This document shows positions 16,490 through 25,027 of a DNA stretch of 64,000 nt, in pieces. Location of the stretch: the NCBI GenBank assembly GCA_016718275.1, contig JADKEA010000020.1:434001-498000 (forward strand), read 5' to 3'. How positions within the stretch are numbered: the stretch's first letter is position 1; each line of letters begins with the position of its first letter. The notes beneath the pieces are model-generated. The model ran no database searches, was not told where the DNA came from, and saw nothing but the letters and a program-made list of their open reading frames with translations. The position numbers and the translations under genes were made by a program. This DNA is from Candidatus Villigracilis affinis. Its GTDB lineage: Bacteria; Chloroflexota; Anaerolineae; Anaerolineales; Villigracilaceae.

Positions 16490-18745
16490 ATGAAAAAACT
16501 TTTTTCACTGCGCTCCTTCCTGACCTGGCTCATTTTGCTTCTTGCAATGGGCGCTCTTGTCATGGGGCTGAAGGACGGCATTCTCGATGTGCAGGATGCG
16601 GCTTTCTTTCCCGTGGCAGCATTCGCAGTGACGCTTGCTTACCTGCTGGGTTTTGGCGCATCCTCACCCCGCCGTGTGTGGATCATCGTACTCGTGAGCG
16701 GTTTTTTATTTGCGATCATCGAAAGCGCGCGATTGATCGAGCCGTTTAAACTCATCATCCGTGCGATACCGCCGTTCGAGCGTGACCTGCTGCTCTGGTT
16801 CCTCGAAAGAGATTCTCCCGAGGCTGTCTTCCCCGACACATCTATTTTTCTGATGCAGTTCACAGAGTTGACGCATCGCGCAAATACATTCTTCACGCTG
16901 ATCTTCAGTGCCTCCCTCAAACATCCCATGGTGCGCGAGTTCATCTGGGATTTGCCGATTTTGTTGTGCGCGGCCTGGGCAGGCTGGAAAACCAGCCGCC
17001 ATAACCAGACCTTTCTTGCACTCGCGCCAGCGCTTGTTTTGCAAACTTATATTTTGGAATACACAAGCAAGGACCTGTTCTCGCTTCAACTTGCCATCTT
17101 CACTTTGATCATGCTCATCGGCGTCAATCAAAAATGGAATTTCACAAGCCGTGATACAGAAGGCAATTCGAAAACGGCACGCGAAACGTATTCCGCCATT
17201 TTGATCCTATCCATTGCGCTGACTTTGGGCGCGGGTTTCATGCCTTCCATTTCCATTCGAGAGGTGGCGCAGAAACTTTCTCGCAAGGATGATGTTGGCA
17301 AGGCCCTCGGCCTCGATAAAGCTTCCGCACAGGCATATGTTATTTCTGGCGCAACGGGTTTGCCGCGCCAGCATCTCATCGGGTTGAGTCCCACGCTGGC
17401 TAAAACGGTCATGTTCACCGTGCAAACGGGCGAACTCGCGCCGACCGAAAACTCGATCACCAATGAAGCCATTCCGCGTCACTACTGGCGCTGGCTGACT
17501 TACGATATTTACAACGGCCAGGGCTGGTCCACCTCACCTGTGGAGGGTATGCCATATTCAGCGAACGAATCGATCCTTCAAAAAACGGACGATAGCTACA
17601 GCGTCATCCATCAACAGGTGGAAAAATCCTTCAGCGAAGACAGCCGCCTGTATTGGACGGGTCTGCTTGCCACGGCAGATCAGCCCTTCAATGTCAACTG
17701 GCGCACCCAGCCGCCCAACGAGGCCGACATGCTCGGTGTCATCACAGAGACGAAAAGCTATCAGGCGGATTCGTTTGAGCTCAACGTCAATGCGAATCAA
17801 TTACGCGCTTCCTCTCTGGACTATCCAACTGGGATCAGCGAAACCTATTTGACTCTCCCCGATACAGTTCCCCAGCGTGTGCGCGATCTCGCCGAATCGC
17901 TGACGGCAAATGCCGCCAATCCATACGACAAAGCCAAAGCCATCGAAAGATATCTGCGCACCTATCCATACTCGCTCGATGTGACTCCGCCCGCGCCGAA
18001 TCAAGATGTGGCAGATTACTTCCTCTTTGAATTGAAGAAAGGCTATTGCGATTATTACGCCACATCCATGGTTGTGATGGCGCGTTCTGTTGGTTTGCCT
18101 GCGCGGCTGGTCATTGGGTATGCCAATGGAATCTATAATGCCAGAAGCGCGCAGTACGTCATCCGTGAGGCGGACGCCCATAGCTGGGTCGAAATTTATT
18201 TTACAGAAGTCGGCTGGGTGGAGTTTGAGCCAACGGCGGGTCAATTGGAACTCACCCTGCCCGATGATTTCTCAGGCGTGGACGATTCCTTCGTTCCAAT
18301 TATCCCGTCTGCGCCTTTGCGGGAATCGAATGATTTTGTAAAACTGGGGCGTTTCCCCGAGCCGAATATCTTCATCCCGCTGGCTGCTTTGGCAGTCGTC
18401 ATTTTGTTTGCGAGTCTGTGGTTTCTGCGCGTGCAGGGATTGCTGCGGTCTCATGAAACGGTCGCGTCGATCTATGGATACATTTATTATCACGGCAAAA
18501 AGATATATAAAGATGCGCCCATCAACGAAACCCCGACGATCTTTTCTGCAAAACTGCGGGCCAGGCTCAGGAGCGGTTACGAATGGCTGGCCCCCGCGCC
18601 CGATGAAATTCGATTCCTAACCGACCTCTATCTACAGGAAACATACAGCGCTCATCCTGTTTCAAAGGATGAGCGCCGACGGGCGATCAGGGTTTGGCAA
18701 AAATTATTTTGGAGGCTGTTGTACGCGCAATTCAAGCGGATGTAG
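16490..18745 (+). CDS. TgpA-like transglutaminase-domain membrane protein
   Basis: 751 residues. The N-terminal third has about six hydrophobic helices (DUF3488-like). A large extracytoplasmic region (about 250-620) contains the transglutaminase core: Cys520 in KKGYCDYYATSMVVMARSVG, His564 in READAHSWVEIYF, and an acidic position in GWVEFEPTAGQ. A further helix follows at about 625-645 and a cytoplasmic tail with DUF4129-like character (ETYSAHPVSKDERRRAIRVW). The catalytic Cys-His pair is intact, so the enzyme is probably active as a protease or amide-transferase on envelope proteins. It forms an operon with the DUF58 gene. Confidence 0.9.
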   Translation: MKKLFSLRSFLTWLILLLAMGALVMGLKDGILDVQDAAFFPVAAFAVTLAYLLGFGASSPRRVWIIVLVSGFLFAIIESARLIEPFKLIIRAIPPFERDLLLWFLERDSPEAVFPDTSIFLMQFTELTHRANTFFTLIFSASLKHPMVREFIWDLPILLCAAWAGWKTSRHNQTFLALAPALVLQTYILEYTSKDLFSLQLAIFTLIMLIGVNQKWNFTSRDTEGNSKTARETYSAILILSIALTLGAGFMPSISIREVAQKLSRKDDVGKALGLDKASAQAYVISGATGLPRQHLIGLSPTLAKTVMFTVQTGELAPTENSITNEAIPRHYWRWLTYDIYNGQGWSTSPVEGMPYSANESILQKTDDSYSVIHQQVEKSFSEDSRLYWTGLLATADQPFNVNWRTQPPNEADMLGVITETKSYQADSFELNVNANQLRASSLDYPTGISETYLTLPDTVPQRVRDLAESLTANAANPYDKAKAIERYLRTYPYSLDVTPPAPNQDVADYFLFELKKGYCDYYATSMVVMARSVGLPARLVIGYANGIYNARSAQYVIREADAHSWVEIYFTEVGWVEFEPTAGQLELTLPDDFSGVDDSFVPIIPSAPLRESNDFVKLGRFPEPNIFIPLAALAVVILFASLWFLRVQGLLRSHETVASIYGYIYYHGKKIYKDAPINETPTIFSAKLRARLRSGYEWLAPAPDEIRFLTDLYLQETYSAHPVSKDERRRAIRVWQKLFWRLLYAQFKRM

Positions 18746-18782
18746 CAGGAAGTTTTACCGCAGAGTCGCGGGGTTCTTCTTC

Positions 18783-19403
18783 TTACGGAGTGGTTGTAGA
18801 TGTGGGGGTGAGGATATTCCCAACCGTGATATTGACCGAGAGTGTATCGCCGAAGAAAACGCCGTTGGCATCGGCCATGCGCCACGAACTTTGGATGAGC
18901 CCATTTTGATCGGTGGGGACAGCCAGTTGAATGGAGATCTCGCGTTTTGCGCCGACGGGAATCGCTTCTTCGAGGGTGAACGTTTCTCCACGCATCGGGT
19001 CGCCGCCCACGTGTTGGAATGTGAATCCGGGCGGCCATGCGCATCCGCCGCTGTTTTGGACGAGCCAGGTCTTGGTGAAGGATTCATTGGGTTTCAAGTT
19101 CGTGCCGTCAGGGATGGTCACATCTTCGATCCAGAGCAGGTCGTAACAGGGATCTGCGGTGGCGGGTGTTTCGAGTGTGGCAGTCAGGACAACAGGGGTG
19201 GCGGTGAATTTTTCCGTCGGCGCTGGCGATGCGGTTGGAACAGCGACCAGGGTTTCGGTCAGGGAGGAAGCGTAGGTGGCGACTGCCTGCGTGCGCAGCG
19301 CATTCGTGTCCACTGGTTTTGTCGGTGTCGATGAGTTTGATTCGCATGAAAAAAGCAATGCGCCCAGGATCAGTGTTGAAAAAAGGATTAAACGTGTTCT
19401 CAT
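18783..19403 (-). CDS. FW (NBR1-type) domain lipoprotein
   Basis: 206 residues. Signal peptide with lipobox LLFSC, so the mature protein is lipidated at Cys20. A Thr/Pro/Ala-rich linker (about 30-85) follows, then one FW domain (about 88-190): IEDVTIPDGTNLKPNESFTK, TWLVQNSGGCAWPPGFTF, VGAKREISIQL and SSWRMADANGVFFG. It ends in a Thr/Pro tail. This is the same domain as in the exoprotein at 1-1581. It is convergent with the transglutaminase gene, 37 bases apart. The binding partner is unknown. Confidence 0.85.
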   Translation of the reverse strand: MRTRLILFSTLILGALLFSCESNSSTPTKPVDTNALRTQAVATYASSLTETLVAVPTASPAPTEKFTATPVVLTATLETPATADPCYDLLWIEDVTIPDGTNLKPNESFTKTWLVQNSGGCAWPPGFTFQHVGGDPMRGETFTLEEAIPVGAKREISIQLAVPTDQNGLIQSSWRMADANGVFFGDTLSVNITVGNILTPTSTTTP

Positions 19404-19522
19404 GGTTATGCCTTCCGAAAGGTGCTCCTTCTAATGGTGCTGAAAGTATACAACAATCGCGATTGAATTTCAGATTGAATAATCTGCCCATCTGACAAAC
19501 ATGATTACCCCGAATTTAATAG

Positions 19523-19593
19523 GGGACGCAGATAAACGCAGAAAACGCTGATTTTTGCTTTGATCAGCGTAAATCAGCGTTCATCTGCGTCCC
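19523..19593. repeat. Nested inverted repeat (GCAGAT / CGCTGATTT type)
   Basis: Outer arms GGGACGCAGAT (19523-19533) and ATCTGCGTCCC (19583-19593); inner arms AACGCTGATTT (19544-19554) and AAATCAGCGTT (19571-19581). It is the only content of the spacer between 19404 and 19654. It could fold as a long cruciform or RNA hairpin. Confidence 0.75.
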
Positions 19594-19654
19594 GTTTGGC
19601 TCGTAAAAACAAACTCACCCGCGAAAGATTATTTTCGGGGTGAGTCATGTTTGT

Positions 19655-20017
19655 TCAATCCTTGGTGAGCCAGTCTTTTGCCTCTTTGTCATTTGCAAAA
19701 TATAAAATTGACTGGCCTGTGATGCGTGAAAGCAGGTCTCCCAATGTGCGCTTGACGCCTGTGATTCCCAGCGTGGCGGTCTTGCGGACATGCGGCTTTG
19801 TTCTCCTGGATGCCTCGTTCAAGATCGGCATTAGTTCATTCGTGATTTCCGTATTCGTGAAATCTGAAATAATGAGAACAGAATTTTCAGGCTCGCCCAT
19901 CACGATCTCCTGGACCTGTGCCAACTCCTCTTGAATGGCTTTTGTATTGAAGAACAGGTTGGAGAAATCCTGATACAGTATCTTTTTGCCGTTATATTCG
20001 ATCCATTTGGATTTCAT
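19655..20017 (-). CDS. SpoIIAA/STAS-like small protein
   Basis: 120 residues. An alternating beta-alpha pattern (IEYNGKKILYQDFSNL, SVLIISDFTNTEI, ATLGITGVKRTLGDLLSRIT, ILYFANDKEAKDWL) resembles STAS/SpoIIAA-like domains, often found in signalling or lipid-binding proteins. The likeness is by pattern only. AGGGAG precedes the ATG. It follows the 4-helix membrane protein gene by 15 bases on the same strand, so the two are probably co-transcribed; the soluble protein may act with the membrane partner. Confidence 0.65.
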   Translation of the reverse strand: MKSKWIEYNGKKILYQDFSNLFFNTKAIQEELAQVQEIVMGEPENSVLIISDFTNTEITNELMPILNEASRRTKPHVRKTATLGITGVKRTLGDLLSRITGQSILYFANDKEAKDWLTKD

Positions 20018-20032
20018 GACAAGCTCCCTTTT

Positions 20033-20440
20033 TTACTTGTTGGTGCGGCTTTCTTTGTAAAGCGCGATGCCCGTGGCAAGGGCGCCGAGGAATTCCCAAA
20101 GTCCCACCCCGAAGAAACGCATCGGGGCAATTCCAACGACGACGGTGGTTGTGAACACGATGAAAGTCAACGTGCGGAAAGGCACGGTCCAGCGATAGAA
20201 GATCTTCACATCGTTTAGGGCGGCCAGCACATAATAGATGCCGATATTCAATGAAGCCATGGAGGACGCCGTCATAAAGACAATCGTGTAATCGCTGCTT
20301 GCGCGCATGGCGCGGTCAATGACTTCAAAGCCGAGGATGGAGAGAAGAATTTCGGGGCGGATCAGGCCCATCAGTCCAAGCAGGAACGCAAGTACTCCAA
20401 AGATAAAGATGGTCCAGCCCGATGCGTCGCGAATTTTCAT
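20033..20440 (-). CDS. Four-helix membrane protein of unknown function
   Basis: 135 residues with four predicted helices (WTIFIFGVLAFLLGLMGL; YTIVFMTASSMASLNIGIYY; LTFIVFTTTVVVGIAPMRF; WEFLGALATGIALY). It has the size and layout of small uncharacterised DoxX- or DUF4345-like proteins, but no signature motif is certain. AAGGAG lies eleven bases before the ATG. It is first in a two-gene unit with the STAS-like gene. It is divergent from the deoxynucleoside kinase gene. Confidence 0.65.
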   Translation of the reverse strand: MKIRDASGWTIFIFGVLAFLLGLMGLIRPEILLSILGFEVIDRAMRASSDYTIVFMTASSMASLNIGIYYVLAALNDVKIFYRWTVPFRTLTFIVFTTTVVVGIAPMRFFGVGLWEFLGALATGIALYKESRTNK

Positions 20441-20536
20441 GTAGTGTAGTTCTCCTTGTGCACTGCTTTGTATGATTTTTGCCGCGCTTCCTCAAATTAT
20501 ACTTGTAAACCTTTCTCATGATAAAATAAAAAATCT

Positions 20537-21181
20537 ATGGCAAAGCATTTGGTATTGGTGGCTGGCAATATTGGTGCGGGAAAAACAACCCTCACAGAAC
20601 GTATTGGCGCCCGCCTCGGCTGGTGGACGGGATATGAATCCGTAACAGATAACCCATACCTTTCTGATTTTTACGGGGATATGCATGCCTGGTCTTTCCA
20701 TTTGCAGGTATTTTTTCTCGGTCATCGTGCCGACCAGTATCTTGAAGCCTCACGCGATTCGCGTTCCGCCATTTTAGATCGCAGTATTTACGAAGATGCT
20801 CATATTTTTGCGCGTGCGCTTCATCATATGGGCAATTTGGGCGAGCGTGATTATCTGGCGTATCGCCGCCTGTTTGAGGTCGTGGTCAATGGATTGCCGC
20901 GCCCTGACCTGTTGATCTACCTCAAAGCGCCCGTTCCTGTGTTGATGGATCGCATCCGTAAGCGCGCCCGTAATATGGAAACTGGCATTACCCCGGATTA
21001 TCTGTCCCTGTTGGATTCTTTTTACAGTGAATGGCTCGGCGCATTTGACCTTTGCCCCGTGTTGACCATTCAAACAGGCGACCTTGATTTTGCCCACCAC
21101 CCCGACCATCTTGACCTTGTCGTCCAGCGTATTCAAGACAAGCTGGCTGGAAAAGAAGTCATGGATCTCACCCAAAAATAA
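20537..21181 (+). CDS. Deoxynucleoside kinase (dNK/dGK-dCK family)
   Basis: 214 residues, the size of bacterial deoxyadenosine/deoxyguanosine kinases. The P-loop is GNIGAGKTT at about 10-18. The conserved DRS motif (ILDRSIYEDAHIF, about 79-91) takes the place of the family's ERS/DRS catalytic segment. The lid contains RIRKRARNMETG. It phosphorylates deoxynucleosides for salvage; the base preference cannot be told. There is no Shine-Dalgarno sequence; TAAAAT (20522-20527) would start transcription about three bases before the ATG. The stop is one base from the next gene's ATG, so translation of the two is coupled. Confidence 0.9.
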   Translation: MAKHLVLVAGNIGAGKTTLTERIGARLGWWTGYESVTDNPYLSDFYGDMHAWSFHLQVFFLGHRADQYLEASRDSRSAILDRSIYEDAHIFARALHHMGNLGERDYLAYRRLFEVVVNGLPRPDLLIYLKAPVPVLMDRIRKRARNMETGITPDYLSLLDSFYSEWLGAFDLCPVLTIQTGDLDFAHHPDHLDLVVQRIQDKLAGKEVMDLTQK

Positions 21182-21182
21182 C

Positions 21183-22424
21183 ATGTCAAATACCCTGCTC
21201 TCGAAAATCCCCCTGTTCGCTGGACTTCCCCGCAAGGAATTGGACCAGATCCTTGCCGCCATGGAAAAAAAGGAAATGGCCGACAGGGAGATCCTTTTCA
21301 AGGAAGGCGATCCCGGCGAACATTTTTATATTGTCATGAAGGGTACGCTGGAAGTGCTCATGGCTGCGGGGCAGGCAGAGGAGCTTTTGCTCAACGTGAT
21401 GAGCGAAGGGGAGCATTTCGGAGAGATGGGCTTGATCATGCCCGGTGGACATCGCACTGCCACGGTGCGCGCGCGCGGAGAATCCACTTTGCTTTCGATG
21501 AGCCGCGAGACATTTCTTGGTCTGACTAAAAAACATCCCGAGCTTTCCGGTTCCATGGTGCGCGTATTAAGTCAGCGTCTGGATGCGACCAATACCCAAA
21601 CCTTCCACGAACTTACTGAAAAAAACAAGAAACTTCAGACTGCATACGATGAATTGAAAGCCGCTCAGGCTCAGATCATCGAAAAAGAACGCCTTGAACG
21701 TGAACTTCAAGTTGCCGCAGAAATTCAACTCAGCATTCTGCCGGATGAACTTCCCAAACCGTCCAATTTTGATTTTGGTGCCTGCATCCTGCCTGCCCGT
21801 CAGGTGGGCGGCGATTTTTACGATGTCTTTTATGTTGGCGATGGCCTCATCGGCGTATTGATCGGTGATGTAGCCGACAAAGGTGTGCCGTCTGCGCTAT
21901 TCATGGCGCGCGCGCATGCGCTCGTCATGGCGGAGGCCGACACCGGCCTTTCTGCAGGCGAGGTGATGCAATTGGTGAATCGTCACATCACGCGTTTGCA
22001 AAAGTCAACGCAATTCGTCACCGTGTTGTATGGCATTCTCAATGTGAAAACAAATGAATTCAGTTACGCGCGTGCTGGTCACGAACCGCCGCTCGTTCTT
22101 CAGCCAGATGGCAAGGTGGAGCGTTTGCCTTATCGTCCGGGCATGGCGCTTGGCTTGTGGGATTCGATCTTGCTCGACGAGCATGCGATCACCCTTCCGC
22201 CCGGCTCGACCCTGCTTCTATTTACAGACGGTATGACCGATTGCCGCGACCCAAATGGGGAAGCCTTCGGCATTGACCGCATCAAATCGGTTCTTGAATC
22301 CCTGTCCAATTCCTCGGCGCAACAGGTTTGCGATCATCTGCTCAGCACACTGGTGAAATATCAGAATGGCTCCAAACAGGATGATGACGTAACCCTCGTT
22401 GCCATCCGCGCCACAGGCGGATAA
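21183..22424 (+). CDS. Cyclic-nucleotide-binding domain fused to SpoIIE/PP2C-type serine phosphatase
   Basis: 413 residues from the ATG at 21183, one base after the kinase stop. Residues about 8-125 form a cNMP-binding domain (FKEGDPGEHFYIVMKGTLEV, EHFGEMGLIMPGGHRTATV). A coiled coil follows (about 140-180), then the SpoIIE phosphatase (about 185-410): AAEIQLSILP, ARQVGGDFYDVF, IGDVADKGVPSALFMA, RAGHEPPLVL, LLLFTDGMTDCRDPNGEAFG, DDDVTLVAI. The metal-binding aspartates (GGDFYD, GDVADKG, TDG and the final DD) are present. It is likely a partner-switching regulator controlled by a cyclic nucleotide; a nucleotide cyclase is encoded at the window's end. A strong terminator follows. Confidence 0.93.
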   Translation: MSNTLLSKIPLFAGLPRKELDQILAAMEKKEMADREILFKEGDPGEHFYIVMKGTLEVLMAAGQAEELLLNVMSEGEHFGEMGLIMPGGHRTATVRARGESTLLSMSRETFLGLTKKHPELSGSMVRVLSQRLDATNTQTFHELTEKNKKLQTAYDELKAAQAQIIEKERLERELQVAAEIQLSILPDELPKPSNFDFGACILPARQVGGDFYDVFYVGDGLIGVLIGDVADKGVPSALFMARAHALVMAEADTGLSAGEVMQLVNRHITRLQKSTQFVTVLYGILNVKTNEFSYARAGHEPPLVLQPDGKVERLPYRPGMALGLWDSILLDEHAITLPPGSTLLLFTDGMTDCRDPNGEAFGIDRIKSVLESLSNSSAQQVCDHLLSTLVKYQNGSKQDDDVTLVAIRATGG

Positions 22425-22431
22425 TATTGTG

Positions 22432-22469
22432 AAAAAAATCCGCCGCCAGAGATGGCGGCGGATTTTTTA
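22432..22469. terminator. Bidirectional terminator
   Basis: AAAAAATCCGCCGCCA pairs with TGGCGGCGGATTTTTT around a 4-base loop. It serves both the phosphatase gene (plus) and the trans-sulfuration gene (minus), whose stop lies within its distal arm. Confidence 0.9.
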
Positions 22470-23603
22470 TCTTAGTGCCTGTTCAAGGTCGGCCAGTAAA
22501 TCCTCAACGTTTTCGATCCCAACTGATAATCTCACCAGCCCGGGGTCCACTTCCAACTTCGAGCCCTGTGTCGATAAATGTGTCATCGCTGCGGGCACTT
22601 CGATCAGAGATTCCACTCCGCCAAGTGATTCTGCCAACGTAAATATCTTTGTGGATTCCGCGACTTTGACAGCCGCATCCCGCCCATCTTTCATCACGAA
22701 CGAGATCATTCCTCCGCCATTGAGCATTTGGCGCTTCGCCACCTGGACCTGTGGATGGCTCTCGTGAAATGGGTAGATCAGCCGTTTGACATTTTTCTGC
22801 TTCTCCAGAAACGCCACGATCTTCTCCGCGTTCTGTGCGTGACGATCCATGCGGATCGGCAAAGTCTTGATTCCACGCAGCACGAGGAATGAATCCATCG
22901 GACCTTGAATCCCGCCGATGGCATTCTGCAGATATGCTAACTTCTCGCCGAGTTCCTTGTCCTTGCCAATGATCGCGCCGCCGACCACATCCGAATGTCC
23001 GCCGAGATATTTCGTCATCGAGTGGACGACCAGATCCGCGCCCATTTCAAGGGGACGCTGCAGGTAGGGGGTTGCGAAAGTATTGTCTACGACCAGTAAA
23101 GGCTTATTGGGATGATTCTTGATCATCTCTGCAACGGCGCGAATATCGGTGACAGCCAACAGCGGATTTGTTGGAGTCTCCAACCACACGATGCGCGTGG
23201 ACGGAGTCAATGCTTCGGCGAGATTCTCTGGATCGGTTGTGTCAGCAAATGTAAAGTCCAGACCGAAGCGGCGCAGCACTTTGTCAAATAAACGGAAGGT
23301 GCCGCCGTATACGTCGTTACCCGCAACCACATGATCGCCGCTTCCTAACATTCGCAAAACCGTGTCAGTCGCAGCCATGCCGGAGGCGAAGGCCAGACCC
23401 CATTGTCCGCTTTCGAGTTCAGCAAGACAATCCTGTAAGGCCTTGCGTGTAGGATTTAGCGTGCGCGAATATTCATATCCCTGACGCGGCTTGCCGATGC
23501 CATCCTGCTTGTAAGTGGATGTGAGATAAACGGGCGTCATCACCGCGCCGTTGTTTGGGTCGGGTTCCTGCCCTGCGTGAATGGCGAGAGTTTCAAATTT
23601 CAT
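22467..23603 (-). CDS. PLP-dependent trans-sulfuration enzyme (cystathionine gamma-synthase / gamma-lyase type)
   Basis: 378 residues, the normal length. The family includes cystathionine gamma-synthase, beta/gamma-lyase, methionine gamma-lyase and O-acetylhomoserine sulfhydrylase. The N-terminal FETLAIHAGQEPDP and YEYSRTLNPTRKALQDCLAE are classic. The PLP lysine is in HSMTKYLGGHSDVVGG (about residues 193-208). The DNTFATPYLQRPLEMGADLV block, with the aspartate that binds the PLP nitrogen, precedes it. SLGGVESLIEVPAAMTH near the end binds the substrate carboxylate. Which reaction it performs cannot be fixed from motifs. AAGGAG precedes the ATG. No SAM or other riboswitch is seen. Confidence 0.92.
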   Translation of the reverse strand: MKFETLAIHAGQEPDPNNGAVMTPVYLTSTYKQDGIGKPRQGYEYSRTLNPTRKALQDCLAELESGQWGLAFASGMAATDTVLRMLGSGDHVVAGNDVYGGTFRLFDKVLRRFGLDFTFADTTDPENLAEALTPSTRIVWLETPTNPLLAVTDIRAVAEMIKNHPNKPLLVVDNTFATPYLQRPLEMGADLVVHSMTKYLGGHSDVVGGAIIGKDKELGEKLAYLQNAIGGIQGPMDSFLVLRGIKTLPIRMDRHAQNAEKIVAFLEKQKNVKRLIYPFHESHPQVQVAKRQMLNGGGMISFVMKDGRDAAVKVAESTKIFTLAESLGGVESLIEVPAAMTHLSTQGSKLEVDPGLVRLSVGIENVEDLLADLEQALR

Positions 23604-23619
23604 TTATGCTCCTTGTGTA

Positions 23620-23648
23620 GTAGGGGCGCAGCGACGCTGCGCCCCTAC
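23620..23648. repeat. Perfect GC-rich palindrome GTAGGGGCGCAGCG
   Basis: Two 14-base arms (23620-23633 and 23635-23648) with a one-base loop. It sits in the 57-base spacer between the GNAT gene and the trans-sulfuration gene. A decayed partial copy (TGTAGGGGCGCGGTGG) is at about 43662-43676. Confidence 0.75.
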
Positions 23649-23660
23649 GAAAATGGTGGT

Positions 23661-24104
23661 TTATTTTACTCGCTTCATTTTCAGACACGTACATGGATAG
23701 CCCGCGTTGCTGCCAGCAAACTGCTCGATCTCTACAAAACCTTCGCTCTCGTACAACGCAATTGCTCTTTTATTACCGTCAAGCGCGATCGTCCATGCGC
23801 CTTCGCCGATCTCGCGGATTCCGATTTTCAATAATTCACGGCCAATACCTTTTCTGTAGTGGCTCGGATCAACATACAGCCACGCGAGATAATCTTCATC
23901 CACACCGACAAAACCCACGACAGTTTCATCATCACATGCGACGAATTTGTTGGCGCGCTTCAAGTCCTCCGCTTCCTCGTCCTTCTCAATGGGAACAAAC
24001 CCGCGCGGGTCGCACGAACCGATCAATTCATGCGGCCGCGCGCGGTCATGGATCTGGCAAATGGACTGCCAATCTTTCTCTTCATAACTTCGATACGTGA
24101 TCAT
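23661..24104 (-). CDS. GNAT-family N-acetyltransferase
   Basis: 147 residues, one complete GNAT fold. Motif A, which binds the acetyl-CoA pyrophosphate, is LYVDPSHYRKGIGRELLKIG (about 77-96; the RKGIGRE core matches Q/RxxGxG/A). The upstream strand is VVGFVGVDEDYLAWLYV and the C-terminal part is IALYESEGFVEIEQF. The substrate is unknown. GAGGAG lies five bases before the ATG. It is 17 bases downstream of the nucleotidyltransferase-like gene on the same strand, so the two may be co-transcribed, perhaps as two drug- or metabolite-modifying enzymes. Confidence 0.88.
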   Translation of the reverse strand: MITYRSYEEKDWQSICQIHDRARPHELIGSCDPRGFVPIEKDEEAEDLKRANKFVACDDETVVGFVGVDEDYLAWLYVDPSHYRKGIGRELLKIGIREIGEGAWTIALDGNKRAIALYESEGFVEIEQFAGSNAGYPCTCLKMKRVK

Positions 24105-24121
24105 TTTCTCCTCGCGATTTT

Positions 24122-24898
24122 TTATGAAGCCAATTCTTTTGTGATTTTGATCAATTCCATTGCATCATCAAATAACTCAAAATGCCCCGCATCGATTCTT
24201 TGATCGAGCGCATCCTGAATCACTTGAATCCACTTACCGCCGAGTTTTTCCTGTGCCCATTTTGCCGCGATGGGTTTTGATACGATCGTCCCATATTCGA
24301 GTGCGTGCAGTGCGCGGCACATGGTGAGGATGGCATAGGAATGATAGTGACTGTCGTGATCACGCAGCCAGGACGGATCTTCCAGCATCGGAAACCACCA
24401 TTCATCGAGAATGCCTGTCACAGCCTTTCGAATTTCATCTGGCAGAACAGGATCGATCAAGGTTTTTGGATCTGGCCCTTCCAGAACTTTCCCATATTCG
24501 CGGATGATGTGCCGTTGGATGATCCAGTCGCTGCCATGCGGGGCAACGTAGAATCTGGCTTCGTTGATGGTTGGGTAGGCTTCTCCGTTTGCTTCGTAAC
24601 GTCGCAAGGGGATTTGCGGAATGTACGAACCTTCAAGTTTGGATGCCCAATCCATTTCGCTTTTCCAGAGTTCGTTGTGCATGGCTTCCAGTTTTGAAAT
24701 CGTTGCTTCGGGAAGCGCTTCGCGGGTGACGATGAGAAAGTCAATGTCGCTGGCATCGGGGTGGAAGTCACCGCTGGAGAGCGAGCCGTATAAATACATG
24801 CCGACGAATTGATCAGTCAGAATGGTTTTTGCTTTTTCAAGCAGAGCAGACAGGATTTGATTCACGCCATCATATGGCGTGAAATTTTGTGTTGACAT
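24122..24898 (-). CDS. Nucleotidyltransferase with C-terminal DUF4111, ANT(9)/AadA-like
   Basis: 258 residues, close to AadA-type aminoglycoside adenylyltransferases. The N-terminal Pol-beta-type NT motif is YGSLSSGDFHPDASDIDFL (about 37-55; GS and the D-x-D pair bind Mg-ATP). The C-terminal half is helical with ALHALEYGTIVSKPIAAKWA, as in DUF4111. Family members modify streptomycin or spectinomycin, but distant chromosomal homologues often have other substrates, so resistance is not claimed. AAAGGA precedes the ATG. The GNAT gene follows. Confidence 0.82.
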   Translation of the reverse strand: MSTQNFTPYDGVNQILSALLEKAKTILTDQFVGMYLYGSLSSGDFHPDASDIDFLIVTREALPEATISKLEAMHNELWKSEMDWASKLEGSYIPQIPLRRYEANGEAYPTINEARFYVAPHGSDWIIQRHIIREYGKVLEGPDPKTLIDPVLPDEIRKAVTGILDEWWFPMLEDPSWLRDHDSHYHSYAILTMCRALHALEYGTIVSKPIAAKWAQEKLGGKWIQVIQDALDQRIDAGHFELFDDAMELIKITKELAS

Positions 24899-24919
24899 GA
24901 TTTTCCTTTATTTGATCAG

Positions 24920-25011
24920 ACCCTAAAGGTTTTTCCGAAAAACTGGATTCAAGATTTGCAAGCGACTCTTGCTTGAATTTCGTTTTTGCTGGCGAAGAAA
25001 ACCTTTAGGGT
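24920..25011. repeat. Long hyphenated inverted repeat, ACCCTAAAGGTTTT ends
   Basis: Perfect 14-base outer arms (24920-24933 and 24998-25011). Inner pairs such as ATTCAAG and CTTGAAT extend the fold over most of the 92 bases. It lies between the AadA-like and ABC-F genes. It has the shape of a small non-autonomous repeat; a strong RNA hairpin is expected. Confidence 0.75.
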
Positions 25012-25027
25012 CTCGGTAAGATAATTA

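Noticed and set aside
23604..23660. SAM or T-box riboswitch ahead of the trans-sulfuration gene
   Set aside because: Only 57 bases to the next gene, which hold a perfect GC-rich palindrome and no riboswitch features.
24122..24898. Aminoglycoside resistance gene call
   Set aside because: The motif and size fit the ANT(9)/AadA family, but distant chromosomal homologues often lack this activity.
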